Assembly: GCA_036898135.1 (NCBI GenBank) | Contig: CM072513.1 | Span: 33,769,691 to 33,833,690 of the forward strand | DNA from: Oncomelania hupensis | Lineage: Eukaryota; Mollusca; Gastropoda; Littorinimorpha; Pomatiopsidae | Direction of reading: 5' to 3' | Length of the DNA: 64,000 nucleotides | In this document: one piece after another, positions 55,043 to 64,000 of the stretch | Layout: each line of letters starts with the position of its first letter | How positions within the stretch are numbered: the first letter of the stretch is position 1 | Position numbers and translations under genes: made by a program | Notes under the pieces: model-generated | What the model was told of the DNA's origin: nothing | The model's input: the letters and a program-made list of their open reading frames with translations, nothing else | Database searches by the model: none

Positions 55043-55233
55043 AAGAATAAATAAAATAAAATAAAATAACACTATAAGCACAAACTTACATCGACGACGG
55101 TATGATTTCGTCGGAGCCATTCCACGGCGCCCCTGTAGGTGGGGAAGAAGGTCAAAGGGCGTGACCTCGGTGGTCTGCAAGCCCGCGGTAGACGTCTTTG
55201 CTGCCGCCGGGCAACAGGAGGAGAATGGTACAT
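47872..55233 (-). CDS. Five-exon gene: TIR-like domain protein (745 aa predicted)
   Basis: Join on the - strand: 55233-55090, 52986-52841, 51538-51251, 49798-48584, 48316-47872 (144+146+288+1215+445 = 2238 nt). All introns are GT..AG and the junction phases agree (0, 2, 2, 2). Residues 1-96 are basic, then helical (GAVEWLRRNHTVVD continuing into TALGLLDIYPSLIQESSLDR). 97-192 are Asn/Ser/His-rich. About 200-312 (HVYVSGL to LPDFILQQ) have a TIR-like order of strands and helices with ADMCVFVLDDHSLN. The catalytic Glu of NAD-cleaving TIRs is not evident; CFRSLCAAW stands there. 313-745 are Ser/Pro/His-rich with a basic RRSKRRARQ cluster and an acidic DDDDM patch. Probably an intracellular adaptor-type protein; family name unknown. 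Confidence 0.75.
48584..49798 (-). CDS. TIR-like gene, exon 4 (TIR-like segment and Ser-rich region)
   Basis: 1215 bases, acceptor GTTTGTGTTGCAG and donor GGAAG|GTAGGA. Holds the TIR-like alpha/beta region at its 5' end, then RSVTPEMIHINRGVPYPPGR, the basic cluster, MAMHLLNGYRNALVFESSRH (a probable helix), and His/Ser repeats (GHSHGHSHTSSSS). Exon body is GC-richer than the surrounding introns, as expected for coding DNA. Confidence 0.88.
50680..51060. repeat. Compound (GTT)n-(CTT)n microsatellite in intron 3
   Basis: About 18 GTT units followed by about 105 CTT units with CTC and TTT interruptions, roughly 380 bp. It creates six spurious homopolymeric ORFs. On the transcribed strand it is a long GAA/CAA purine tract, with triplex-forming potential. 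Confidence 0.98.
51251..51538 (-). CDS. TIR-like gene, exon 3
   Basis: 288 bases, acceptor TATATCTTACAG and donor GCAG|GTAGGC. Encodes an Asn/His/Ser-rich linker (NNNTINNSSDNNGSHN) ending ELQSLSANDMSHDDVLNSC. Confidence 0.85.
51930..52020 (-). repeat. LINE 3' end fragment
   Basis: On the - strand reads ...TGAGGACAATAAAGATTCTG, with an AATAAA signal and a GATTCT-unit tail, typical of LINE 3' ends. Lies in intron 2 of the TIR-like gene. Confidence 0.45.
52172..52261. repeat. Inverted repeat in intron 2 of the TIR-like gene
   Basis: Arms 52172-52207 and 52230-52261 pair over about 32 bp (ACAAGAGAAGAATACAG / CTGTATTCTTTTCTTGT and TACGATTACGAAT / ATTCGTAATCGTA), with a 4-base bulge and a 22-base loop. 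Confidence 0.85.
52440..52750 (+). repeat. LINE 3' end fragment with (TG)n
   Basis: Contains a (TG)n tract (52500-52540) and ends TTCACTTGACAATAAATTATCTTGAAT, a layout seen at many CR1-like LINE 3' ends. It is antisense within intron 2 of the TIR-like gene. Confidence 0.45.
52841..52986 (-). CDS. TIR-like gene, exon 2
   Basis: 146 bases between TTTAATCTCTGCAG and CCG|GTTAGT. Fully open in the phase set by exon 1: TALGLLDIYPSLIQESSLDR, then MWDFLAPFISKHQGDVNLTN. The other two frames contain stops. Too short and without ATG at its edge, so it is missed by simple ORF searches. Amphipathic helices predicted from the pattern. Confidence 0.75.
53277..53350. repeat. (CT)n microsatellite
   Basis: About 37 CT units in intron 1 of the TIR-like gene. 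Confidence 0.98.
53695..53739. repeat. (GTT)n-(CTT)n microsatellite
   Basis: A short compound tract of the same two units and order as 50680-51060. Confidence 0.95.
53986..54058. repeat. (ATT)n microsatellite
   Basis: About 24 ATT units directly left of the hAT-like MITE. Confidence 0.97.
54067..54474. mobile_element. hAT-like MITE related to the 1102-3189 element
   Basis: Termini CAGGGCCGGACCTG and, reversed, CAGGGCCGGACC, flanked by AATATT on both sides (54061-54066, 54475-54480). The right half shares GATTGCACCAGATTGCACCA, the palindromic GCATGCCCCCGG and GGCGCTTCGCGCC with 3045-3147. So it is a deletion derivative of the same family. It contains an (AC)n tract (54210-54244). Located in intron 1 of the TIR-like gene. 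Confidence 0.88.
54982..55066. repeat. (AAAT)n microsatellite
   Basis: AAAT units turning to AAAAT units towards the right, just before exon 1 of the TIR-like gene. Confidence 0.95.
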
Positions 55234-55276
55234 GCTGTTCAGCAAGGGGTGAGGTACCGGACTGCTCAGCTAGACT
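55090..55276 (-). CDS. TIR-like gene, exon 1 (5' UTR end and codons 1-48)
   Basis: Acceptor TTTTCCTTTACAG at 55277-55289, donor GAT|GTAAGT at 55089. The chosen frame starts at ATG 55233 (A at -3) and has a TAG upstream in the same exon (55270-55272). It reads FFPTYRGAVEWLRRNHTVVD at its end. The longest open frame in this exon (SLAEQSGTSPLAEQ) is rejected, because only the ATG 55233 frame reaches the donor in phase with the next exon. An upstream noncoding exon must exist. Confidence 0.7.
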
Positions 55277-55511
55277 CTGTAAAGGAAAACAGAAAAGATT
55301 ATGCAAAGTAAATTCAAGGACCTTTTAGAAGGGTCCAAGATTTGACGCGCTGCCAAGTTGTTATTCTACTGGACCTTATTTGGACCACCTTGCATCGATT
55401 GTTATCAGACATTATTATAATTATGCATGAGGTAAATATATAATAATTACCAGAACGGAAGTATGTCTATGTTTGCCCCAGATGTATGTTTCTCTAAATA
55501 TGCGTTATGTC

Positions 55512-57038
55512 TGTCACGAACTGGCTAGTGTTAACTCTGCCTATCGACTATTTAGCCTTGTGTAGTAATTGTAACAGTGGAGAGTCAGTAGATTACACCG
55601 CAGCAATTAAAGTACAAACCGCGAGCCCGACCCACGCTGCGTAGTGAGTCAGCACTTGAGCTTTGAATCTGACCGTTTTTAACCAATGAGAGCTCAGCCA
55701 AGCGGGTAGAGCAGTTCTGATGTGTCAAAACCTAAGACAGTTTGAATCAGTCGTGTGTGAGACGAGGAAGAGTCAACATCTCCACAGCTAGAGAAATCTC
55801 TCCACTCATAGACCAGGAAGCAGGACTTTAGAATCTTAGAGTTCTCTCAAGTCATCACGGGCCTGAACTTGTCAGACAGGTAAATGAACACCCTTCTGTT
55901 TCATCGTGATATATTTATATTATTGTTGAAATTATGTTTGAAGAATTTGCTATGCATAAATGTGAATTATTAATCCGAATTTGCCGTACCACATGGAAGA
56001 GCCGACCACGAGGCTCAACACGACCGGTTGCGCCGCCATGTTGTATACCATACGGAACCACTGTTGTTTAACTTATATGTATGTTTGCAGACCAGTGGCT
56101 GTACCACTGAATGTTTATAATATTATTACTTCTGTATGTGTATAGTTAGACACGATTGATATTTATGTATGTATAGGAATTTAGAGTGAGATTCCAGTGG
56201 ACCCCGGAAGTAGCAGAATGTTCGTCGCTTATGTATAGAGATGTGGAGCTATCACTGAGGGCTACTTTGGCTTTCAGTGAGACGCTCTGCACAAACCGAT
56301 TATTCAGGGTTGTGCAGAATTTCGTCTCTTATATTACAGACGAGCAGGCGAGCTATCCCGAGCTATCCTGTGCACCCCACTCCACAGAAACGACTAGTTG
56401 GTTGAGGAGCCTCTACCGCACAAGTCGGAAAGAGCTACCTTGAAAAACACCCTGTCAGACCCCACAGCGTGGCAAGGGAACCCAACTACACAAATACACA
56501 GGTGGACCAGAAGCTACCTCACAGAAGGACTTCGCACGCACCATCTAGCAGTTAAGTGCAAAAACGAAGGTGCACTTAAACTCTTCAGAAACTGTAAAAC
56601 GGACCACAGTAGTCCAACTCTTCAGAAACTGTAAAACGGACCACAGTAGTCCAAATCTACATGAGATATTATAGCAAGTGCCCGATGAAGATATAACAGC
56701 TGCCTAGACTATCAGCGATCGAACTATTAGCAGTAACTGAGACTTTTTAAGTTAGATTAGTACTTAGAGAATCTTGTATAGAGTAGAAGAAATAAATGTG
56801 TGATTTTAACTGTTATCAAGTGGCTGGACTACATATGATTCATAGCCGTGTGAAAGCTAGTGTGACAGTAATATTTTACCATTTTTCTATCTATCTCTGT
56901 ACCCCAACCTTAACACAGAACGAGCTAAACAAATAAATTTATTAAAGTAATTCATAGGGTGACTTACTAGCAGTTCCCACCGAATAAACGTGAGGGTCCA
57001 TAATTCCATTGTGCAGAGCCCATAAACCCCACGTGACA
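55512..57038 (+). mobile_element. Solo long LTR (1527 bp) with perfect 5-bp duplication
   Basis: Starts TGTCACG and ends CGTGACA (7-bp inverted termini), flanked by ATGTC at 55507-55511 and 57039-57043. The inside has a donor-like CAGACAGGTAAATG (about 55875), a TATATTTATATT region (about 55910), a poly(A)-signal GAAATAAATG (about 56789) and no gag/pol coding. The ORFs of 78-85 codons are not conserved in the copy at 12272-13735. Could instead be a short non-autonomous LTR element. It lies about 240 bp upstream of exon 1 of the TIR-like gene. Confidence 0.88.
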
Positions 57039-57224
57039 ATGTCCCCAATTCTCTATTATTCTCTGAGGCCTTTGGTCCATCAGGTCCTTGTCTCCGCAAG
57101 TTCTAACATCTCCGAGGCTTTTGCCCCCCCCCCCCCCCCCTCTCCTTGTACCTTATCCCCCATCCCCATGTCTATAGGACTAACCGCCAGTCTATGTTTT
57201 TCTCCCAAGTCTATATGTTAAGTA

Positions 57225-57430
57225 TTTATTTTGACATTTCAAACAGACTGCATCCAATACCTTTATTGAAGGCGGGAGGAAACCGGAGTACCATGAGAAA
57301 ACCCTCGTTGACTAGAAAGTCTCGTTACTAAATCACATAAGTGCGTCCCCTGCGGGGTTCGAACCCACGGCCTTCGGCATAGGAAACCAACTCACTATCA
57401 GGTGAGCCATCGCCGCAACCCAGTATCTCA
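57225..57430 (-). mobile_element. tRNA-headed SINE, family S, copy 2
   Basis: On the - strand: GGCGATGGCTCACCTGATAG head, B box GGTTCGAACCC (about 57357), body with GAGGGTTTTC and CCGGTTTCCTCC, and end GGTATTGGATGCAGTC. Confidence 0.85.
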
Positions 57431-57529
57431 ATTTACAGTATTCAAACAACTTTGGAAATTCATTAACTAAACTTGCAATTAATTACTTGTTGAGCATTAT
57501 CAATATTTATAAATATAAAATGTTGTACA

Positions 57530-57731
<202 letters not shown>

Positions 57732-57870
57732 TATGAACTAGCTTGTTTGTGTTAGATTACGATGTTCATTGTTATAACGTTATTTTTCTAATTCATTGTT
57801 ATTGTTACAAGGGCAGGATGTAAAAAAAAGTGCACCCAGCGCTCACTCTTTTATCTTTAAAAAATAAAAT

Positions 57871-57907
57871 TGTTATCTTATCTTATCTTATCTTACATTA
57901 TCTTATC

Positions 57908-57973
<66 letters not shown>

Positions 57974-57995
57974 GTAGTAGTAGTATTAGTAGTAA

Positions 57996-58032
<37 letters not shown>
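57871..58032. repeat. Compound (TTATC)n-(ATT)n-(AGT)n microsatellite
   Basis: Seven TTATC-type units, then about 22 ATT, then about 19 AGT units with AAT interruptions. Confidence 0.95.
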
Positions 58033-58033
<1 letters not shown>

Positions 58034-58394
58034 CAAAAGTAGAAAAAGAAGAAGAAGAAAAATGAGAAAAAAAAGACAGAACGAGGACAAGACAATGTTT
58101 TGACAGTAAACGAGTATATTGACTCTCGTTATAGCCCACAGATCGAAATCTATAATGATCACTGAAAGTAAAAAAAAAAGTCATAATCGTGCTTTGCAAT
58201 TCCTAGTGTATTACCGCAATGAGGTTCTCTGGATGCATAAAGCAGATAGGCTAGGGTGTACCCTCATTTAAAAAAAAACACAACCCAACAACAACAAAAT
58301 AGAAAAACATAGAACAAACAACAAGAAAACGTAATATAATCAGGAAAATTCGTGAAGCTCGTTGCATAGCCACAGCCATCCCTCTCTGTCATTG

Positions 58395-58411
58395 TCTGTC
58401 TGCCTATCTGC

Positions 58412-58453
<42 letters not shown>

Positions 58454-58462
58454 CTCTCTCCT
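58395..58462. repeat. (GTCT)n-(CT)n microsatellite
   Basis: Imperfect CTGTCTGC/TCTG units turning into CT. Confidence 0.9.
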
Positions 58463-59069
58463 GGAAATGAGCTTTCAATAATGCATGACAAGGCACAAAG
58501 AGTACTGGCCTGTCATTGTTAATCAAAGAATATGGGGTTTATGCCCCACCCAAGCACATTGCAAAGTTGCGGCAAACAGCACTAAGCTTTTCGATTATTT
58601 TGTGGTTGATGGCTTGTTGTTTTGTTGTTGTTGTTGTCGTTGTTGTTGTTGCTGCTGCTGCTGATGATAGCAAAGTTAGAGGTGATGGGATGATGTAATG
58701 GTGATGGCAGTATGGGTATGGGGTTAAGGGGTTGTGACTGTGAAAATGACAATGATGGTAATAGCAATGATTGATGTGACGGTGGGGATGGTGTTGGAGG
58801 TGTTGGTAGGGGTGGAGGTGATGGAGGTGGTGGTGGTTGCGATATAGGAGGAAGCTGTGTTCATGCATGGATATTGATTTAAAGTTCCTGATTCTCGTGT
58901 TCTAGACGGGGGAGAAACATTCAGATTATGACGGTGTTGATGATTTGCAACGGTAATGACGGTAATTTCAGTCTAAAATCTCTCTCTTCTCTCTCTCTCT
59001 TTAAATTTCTAACTCTCCAAATGCGTGTGTGTGAGAGAGAGATACAGACAAACACAGAGAGAGCTAGAG

Positions 59070-59071
<2 letters not shown>

Positions 59072-59155
<84 letters not shown>
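59072..59155. repeat. (AG)n microsatellite
   Basis: About 41 AG units. Confidence 0.97.
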
Positions 59156-59160
<5 letters not shown>

Positions 59161-59249
59161 AATAGGAACAAACGATAGCGTTTGCGTAGGTGGGTGGGTG
59201 GGTGTACAAACGTCTTCGACAATAGCAACATTTTCCAACCAAAAATATA

Positions 59250-60020
<771 letters not shown>

Positions 60021-60239
60021 GCCTGCCCGAGGGGAGCAAATACTAAACAACAGCAACAACATCAACAACAAGAAAGCACCAATATTTTCGACAGGGTCAA
60101 AATTTCCCCAGCCAAATAGTGTACATAAACAATACCCATCATTACCTAAAATAGCTAGCGAGAGGAGAAGAGGCAATAAGTGTGGGTTAGGAGCGTAAAC
60201 AAGAAGAGAGATACTAATAGTAGACAACAACATGTGTCA

Positions 60240-61140
60240 AGAACTTGGCCAATGGTAATATAATACTTCTTTGTCTCTGCACATCGATAAAGATGTAAGT
60301 TAATAGACGTTAAATAAAATAAATTAATAAGTAAATGCTTCTTTGTCTCTGAACATCGATGAAGATGTAAGTTATTCCCATCTAACATAAAGCAGCGATC
60401 TTAACTGTAACAATCATTATTCCTCTTTGGGTTTAGAGTAGATTGTAAATAGAGGTCTTGTCGGTGCGCGCATGTCTTCCATCGCATTAAAGAATCACAG
60501 CCCACGATCTCGACAGACGGGTGGGTGAGTTCCAGATTTTAAAAAAGAAATTAAAAAAAAAACAAAAACAATATTGTGAAGAAGGCATGCACTATTGATT
60601 GTCTTCACCCAAATGGGTAGGTCTGATTCACGATTTCTTCCCCGATATAGCAAGGAAAATAGTTGTTTATCTCCTATGCTAGAGCGAATAAAGCGAATGC
60701 AAAATTAATTAGTTCTTCCTAAATTGGAAAGATAGCGAATTGAAAATAATATTAATTAGATTCTTCTAAATATAGAAAAGAAATACATTGGGTTTTTTCT
60801 TATTTCCTTTACTGGAGATTAATTAAAGGGAAGCAACAATGTTACAAATTGTCTTCTGCTAAGCTTATCAATAATATCACAAACCCCTCTCAGACCATGA
60901 ATTCCCATCAATATTGAGATCATCACATATCTTTCTCTTGTACGTATATATAAGCATATATATATTAAAGTTCACAGGCACGATAAATAATTCTAAATGC
61001 AAAACTTTTATTCGTAATGTGTAGTTGCTACTGACCTAAATTCAGATAATTTTTCCACCTCCCATTCGTGCACAGAGCCATAATTTGTAAAGATCGAGGA
61101 ACGGCTAGAACTAAACAAATCGAACGCGTGAACAAGGACG
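60240..61140. other. No gene recognised; short duplication
   Basis: A 32-bp piece, CTTCTTTGTCTCTG(C/A)ACATCGAT(A/G)AAGATGTAAGTTA, occurs at 60267 and again at 60338, 71 bp apart. Otherwise AT-rich DNA without coding signal. Confidence 0.55.
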
Positions 61141-61200
61141 CGTGAACAAGATGGCACAGAGAGGACTGTTTCCGATATCGGAAGCTCAGCATGAGAGAGA

Positions 61201-61202
<2 letters not shown>

Positions 61203-61260
<58 letters not shown>

Positions 61261-61460
61261 CAGAGAGACAGAGAGACAGAGACAGAGACAGACAGAGACA
61301 GAGAGAGACAGAGAGAGACAGAGAGAGGCAGAAAGAGAAAGAGAAGACAAGATACGATGCGATAAGATAAGATAAGATAAGATAAGATAAGATAAGATAA
61401 GATAAGATAAGATAAGATAAGATAAGATAAGATAAGATAAGATAAGATAAGATAAGATAA
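61203..61460. repeat. (AG)n / (ACAG)n tract and perfect (GATAA)20
   Basis: AG repeats change to GAGAGACA units (61250-61345). Then 61361-61460 is exactly 20 uninterrupted GATAA units. The perfect purity suggests recent expansion. Confidence 0.97.
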
Positions 61461-61599
61461 CAAAGACAAAACTGACAGACAGAGCACGCAACCGAGAAAG
61501 TGATAAAAGGAAATTACCGTTATATGAAATGCCCATCGTATAATCTCAGTGGAGCTCTCTATTTCTGGATACACCATTTGTTACAATAAATATTCCACA

Positions 61600-62110
61600 A
61601 CGACTTGACAATACACGCAGTCTCTGAAAGCAGTTGACTTAAGCCTACTTCATCCTTCATTCCTAGGCATGCTACGTCTAGTTAAACAAAAAGTATTCAA
61701 CAAAGACATACAAAATACTGCACATTTGAAACCTGGATCGCGGTTTTTGAGCTACTGAACCAAAGGATGACAATGTCACATACCTAATTCATACTTCGGT
61801 CCATCTCTTTTAGGTTTAATATCAACAACAACAACGACAACAACAGCAGCGGCAACAACAAAAATGCAGGATGCACACCAGCTCAATGCCTATGTGAGAT
61901 GCACTCTTAGGTTCAACCACATTTTGCTGGCTGCGGGCTATTTATAGCTTGCCTACACCCTCCCTTCCGGTGAAAGGATAGGAACGAAGCACCGGTGTGA
62001 CATCGTCACAGTTCCTAGTATCTTAGCTGGGCTGGGAGCGACTGGGAGCATTCTGATTGGTCGACGCGTAACAAAATTCGACGCATGCGCACAGTGCTAT
62101 CATAAATAGT
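61600..62110. other. No gene recognised
   Basis: A short CAACAACAAC-rich stretch (61822-61860) and a CpG-richer segment (62020-62100). No supported ORF. Confidence 0.45.
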
Positions 62111-62114
62111 CTTC

Positions 62115-62182
62115 GTAAGGGTTAGGGTTAAGGTTTGGGTTAGAGTTAAGAGGTTAGGGTTTGGGTTAGGGTTAGGGTTATG
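62115..62182. repeat. Interstitial telomere-like (TTAGGG)n tract
   Basis: GGGTTA units with variants (GGTTTGGGTTA, AGAGTTAAGA), about 10 in total. Short and degenerate, flanked on both sides by ordinary sequence, so not a chromosome end. Confidence 0.85.
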
Positions 62183-62474
62183 ACGCCTAAGAACTTCGTG
62201 AAAAAGCCGGCCCGACATGACCTGGCGCATGCGCAAAGGCGCTCGGATAAACTAGGGTACCCGGAACTTGAAGGATGTGACACCGGCGAAGCTATCGGCA
62301 AAGCTATTTATAGCTAGCTTGGCTGAACTAATCTCATAACCTAAACGCTTTGGTTGAGTCGGTGTGGATGCTATCACTCGCTCTTTCTTCGATCCAACTC
62401 AAAGCGCGGCGATCTCTAAGAGATCCCTATTATAAAACTTATAGAGCGGAAAAGAATCAATTTTTATTTTTGAC

Positions 62475-62640
62475 ATTTTGATCGACTGCATCCAATACCA
62501 TCATTGAAAGGACGGAGGAAACCGGAGTACCCCGAGAAAACCCTCGATGACCTGAAAAGTATCGTACCTAAGTCATATGCTCATCCTCTGCAAGGTTTAG
62601 AGCCCGCGACCATCGGCTTCAATAATTTGGATTAATTAAT
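62475..62640 (-). mobile_element. tRNA-headed SINE, family S, copy 3 (head decayed)
   Basis: Body CTCGGGGTACTCCGGTTTCC and end GGTATTGGATGCAGTCGATC match copies 1 and 2. The B-box region has become GGGCTCTAAACC. Confidence 0.75.
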
Positions 62641-63145
62641 AAACTCTTCTACGATCATACCATCTAGTGTAAATGCTTGAAAAATGACCTGAAGAGTCTC
62701 GTACGGAAGTAACATAAATTTGTCCCTGCGACTTCCGGTCTCAATAATGTTGATTAATACACTCTTCTATGGTCGATCGTTGATAAATGTCGATGTTCCT
62801 AAAATAATGTATTACTGCTGTCGCTTAATAAGGTATGGCACCCAAAGAACATCATTCTCATTGACGTCGTTTGGTTCAAGCTCTCAACTCAAATGCATCA
62901 AAGCAAGCATAATGGCTTCGATTTCACAATAACTACCGTTTATAGGATAAGGCTACATTACACAAATCAACGAAACGGAGGGTCATCGAGCGATGATCAC
63001 CTACTTCAACGTTGACGCTCGTGTCGCAGTAGCATAAATTAGGCTTTCAATGAACCTATAATCTCGCTGCCAGCTCAACAGCGTTGTAGAGCCCGACCAA
63101 CACAGGTTGAATCAATTTCTCTGATTAAATACTTTTCGATCGTTG
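62546..63145. repeat. Diverged repeats of a SINE-derived unit
   Basis: The stretch TGACCTGAAAAGTATCGTAC...ACTCTTCTACGATCAT (62546-62660) recurs in altered form at 62684-62785 and, in part, at 63088-63145 (AGAGCCCGACCAAC...TTTTCGATCGTTGAC). Confidence 0.55.
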
Positions 63146-63484
63146 ACAAGTCTCTTTGGCCGCGTTAAGTAAATGGACCCTAGGGACATATCATTGACGT
63201 CAGGAAGCCGACGTAATCTGCTCTAAACTAGAGCCCCGCCATCACGGCAAATGAGTTCTATTGAAAGCTATTGGTTTGTTTTTCGGGAAGCAGCCTCTAA
63301 GTAAGGACACACACAGTTAACATGGACTCTTCCCCCCCCCCCCTCCCGCCCCCTTCCATGTTCTCCTTCGTTGTTTTTTTTCTGTTTCCAGTCCTTAAAC
63401 AACTGCTTTTTTCCCCTTCATTCTTTCTTTCATCCTTTCCTTCCCATCCACTCACTATCCTTGCACCATCCCCTTACATCCCGT

Positions 63485-63815
63485 ATCACCCCCGTGGGGG
63501 TGTCGGGGGTTTCTATATAGTCTAAATAGTATCCCCACTTTCTGGAAATGTAGTGCTTTAAAATCCCACTGTCGCTGTCTTTTTCCTTTGTTTTTTCTCA
63601 TTCCTGCTATGTTCTACCAATCTACTATACTATCTTCTTCTTCGCTAGACCAGTCACCTATCTTTTTTTTTTAAATTGATAACTCTTCCGGGACAATACT
63701 TCTGATTTGTGTGTGAGGTCTGTTGGATCAGCTTGGGAATATTGGACGCTTTCTGCCAGGTGGTCACTGGGGCTTTTCTATGATGTTATTATTGGCAATG
63801 TAGACATTTTGTATA
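63485..63815 (+). mobile_element. Retroposon R, copy F, cut by a pogo-like element
   Basis: 5' head CACCCCCGTGGGGGTGTCGG, TATA region changed to TATATAGTCTAAATAG, then R body to GTAGACATTTTGTATA, where the next element inserted at TA. Confidence 0.85.
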
Positions 63816-63817
63816 TA

Positions 63818-64000
63818 CAGTACTCCTCTTTTAACGTCACTACCGTTTAAGGTCACAAGGCGGATAAGAACAATCAGGTTGTTGGTCCCGGCCAAACACC
63901 TTTTTTGTACCATTTAGAATTCCTCGCTTAGCGTCACCTCGGAAGGGAAAACCTCGGATAACGTCAACCCCGTTTTGGTTCTCAAATTGAGGAGACTACT
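63818..64000. mobile_element. pogo-like element, left part (runs off window)
   Basis: After TA the terminus reads CAGTACTCCTCTTTTAACGT, followed by repeated TAACGTCA, TTAGCGTCAC and TTTAAGGTCAC motifs, analogous to the subterminal motifs of the MITE at 10975. The right end is outside the window. Confidence 0.65.

Noticed and set aside
54929..55306. 125-codon minus-strand ORF read as SLAEQSGTSPLAEQ...
   Set aside because: Overlaps exon 1 of the TIR-like gene but in a frame that does not agree with the donor phase and the next exon; the ATG 55233 frame does.
56186..56634. Two ORFs (85 and 78 codons) as LTR-element genes
   Set aside because: The related copy at 12272-13735 does not keep these frames, and no gag or pol motif is visible.
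62115..62182. Chromosome end
   Set aside because: Tract is only about 70 bp, degenerate, and followed by 1.8 kb of ordinary DNA.

Overview
The window is nuclear DNA of a multicellular animal, most likely a lophotrochozoan and probably a mollusc. The reasons are AT-rich DNA, introns with GT..AG borders, very abundant microsatellites, a short TTAGGG tract, and a mix of RTE-like and PHD-finger LINEs, hAT and pogo-like DNA transposons, LTR elements and tRNA/5S-derived SINEs. No species is claimed. No bacterial genes, CRISPR arrays or free-standing functional tRNA/rRNA genes were seen.

Two host genes are supported. (1) On the + strand, positions 19583-22338 are an exon with a 901-residue ORF (ATG 19633). 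The protein is rich in Gly, Met, Pro and Arg and repetitive (GPRG/GLMG blocks, then SSSRDYMG blocks). A good 3' splice site lies upstream and poly(A) signals downstream. (2) On the - strand, five coding exons between 55233 and 47872 join with consistent phases into a 745-residue protein. It has an alpha-helical N-terminal part, a TIR-like alpha/beta segment (about residues 200-312) and a long Ser/His-rich, probably disordered, C-terminal part. Its second exon (52986-52841) is too short to stand out as an ORF, and its first coding exon uses a different frame from the longest open frame there.

The rest is mostly mobile DNA. Left part (1-9.5 kb): an RTE-like LINE tail, several copies of a dispersed retroposon (here 'R'), a hAT transposon with a broken transposase and an R copy inside it, a second hAT-like element inside an (ACT)n tract, and a nearly complete 3.2-kb LINE with PHD finger, endonuclease and RT on the - strand. 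Middle (10-19 kb): a pogo-like MITE, a long-LTR copy, an RTE-like copy split by a solo LTR, a second solo LTR of the same family with a perfect 5-bp duplication, and a full R copy. 22.5-31 kb is mainly unannotated DNA with a minisatellite and a tRNA/5S chimeric SINE. 31-43 kb carries a foldback-like MITE, a complete-length RTE-like LINE with an 11-bp duplication, a hairpin element, SINEs, nested R copies and another RTE-like copy. The right end (57-64 kb) has microsatellites, SINEs, a LINE 3' end, a telomere-like tract and an R copy cut by a pogo-like element running off the window.

The most unusual system is the R family. It has a 5' TATA-type motif, a 3' end that can pair GGTCC with GGACC, and tails of TAACT or TAATG units. 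Besides 550-630 bp copies with 9-14 bp target duplications, at least four insertions of only 35-58 bp consist of just its 3' end and are still flanked by 11-13 bp duplications. One of them ends in TAACTAAC and supplies the likely splice branch point of the 901-residue gene. Several R tails have grown into long ACT/AACT microsatellites that then received further transposons.
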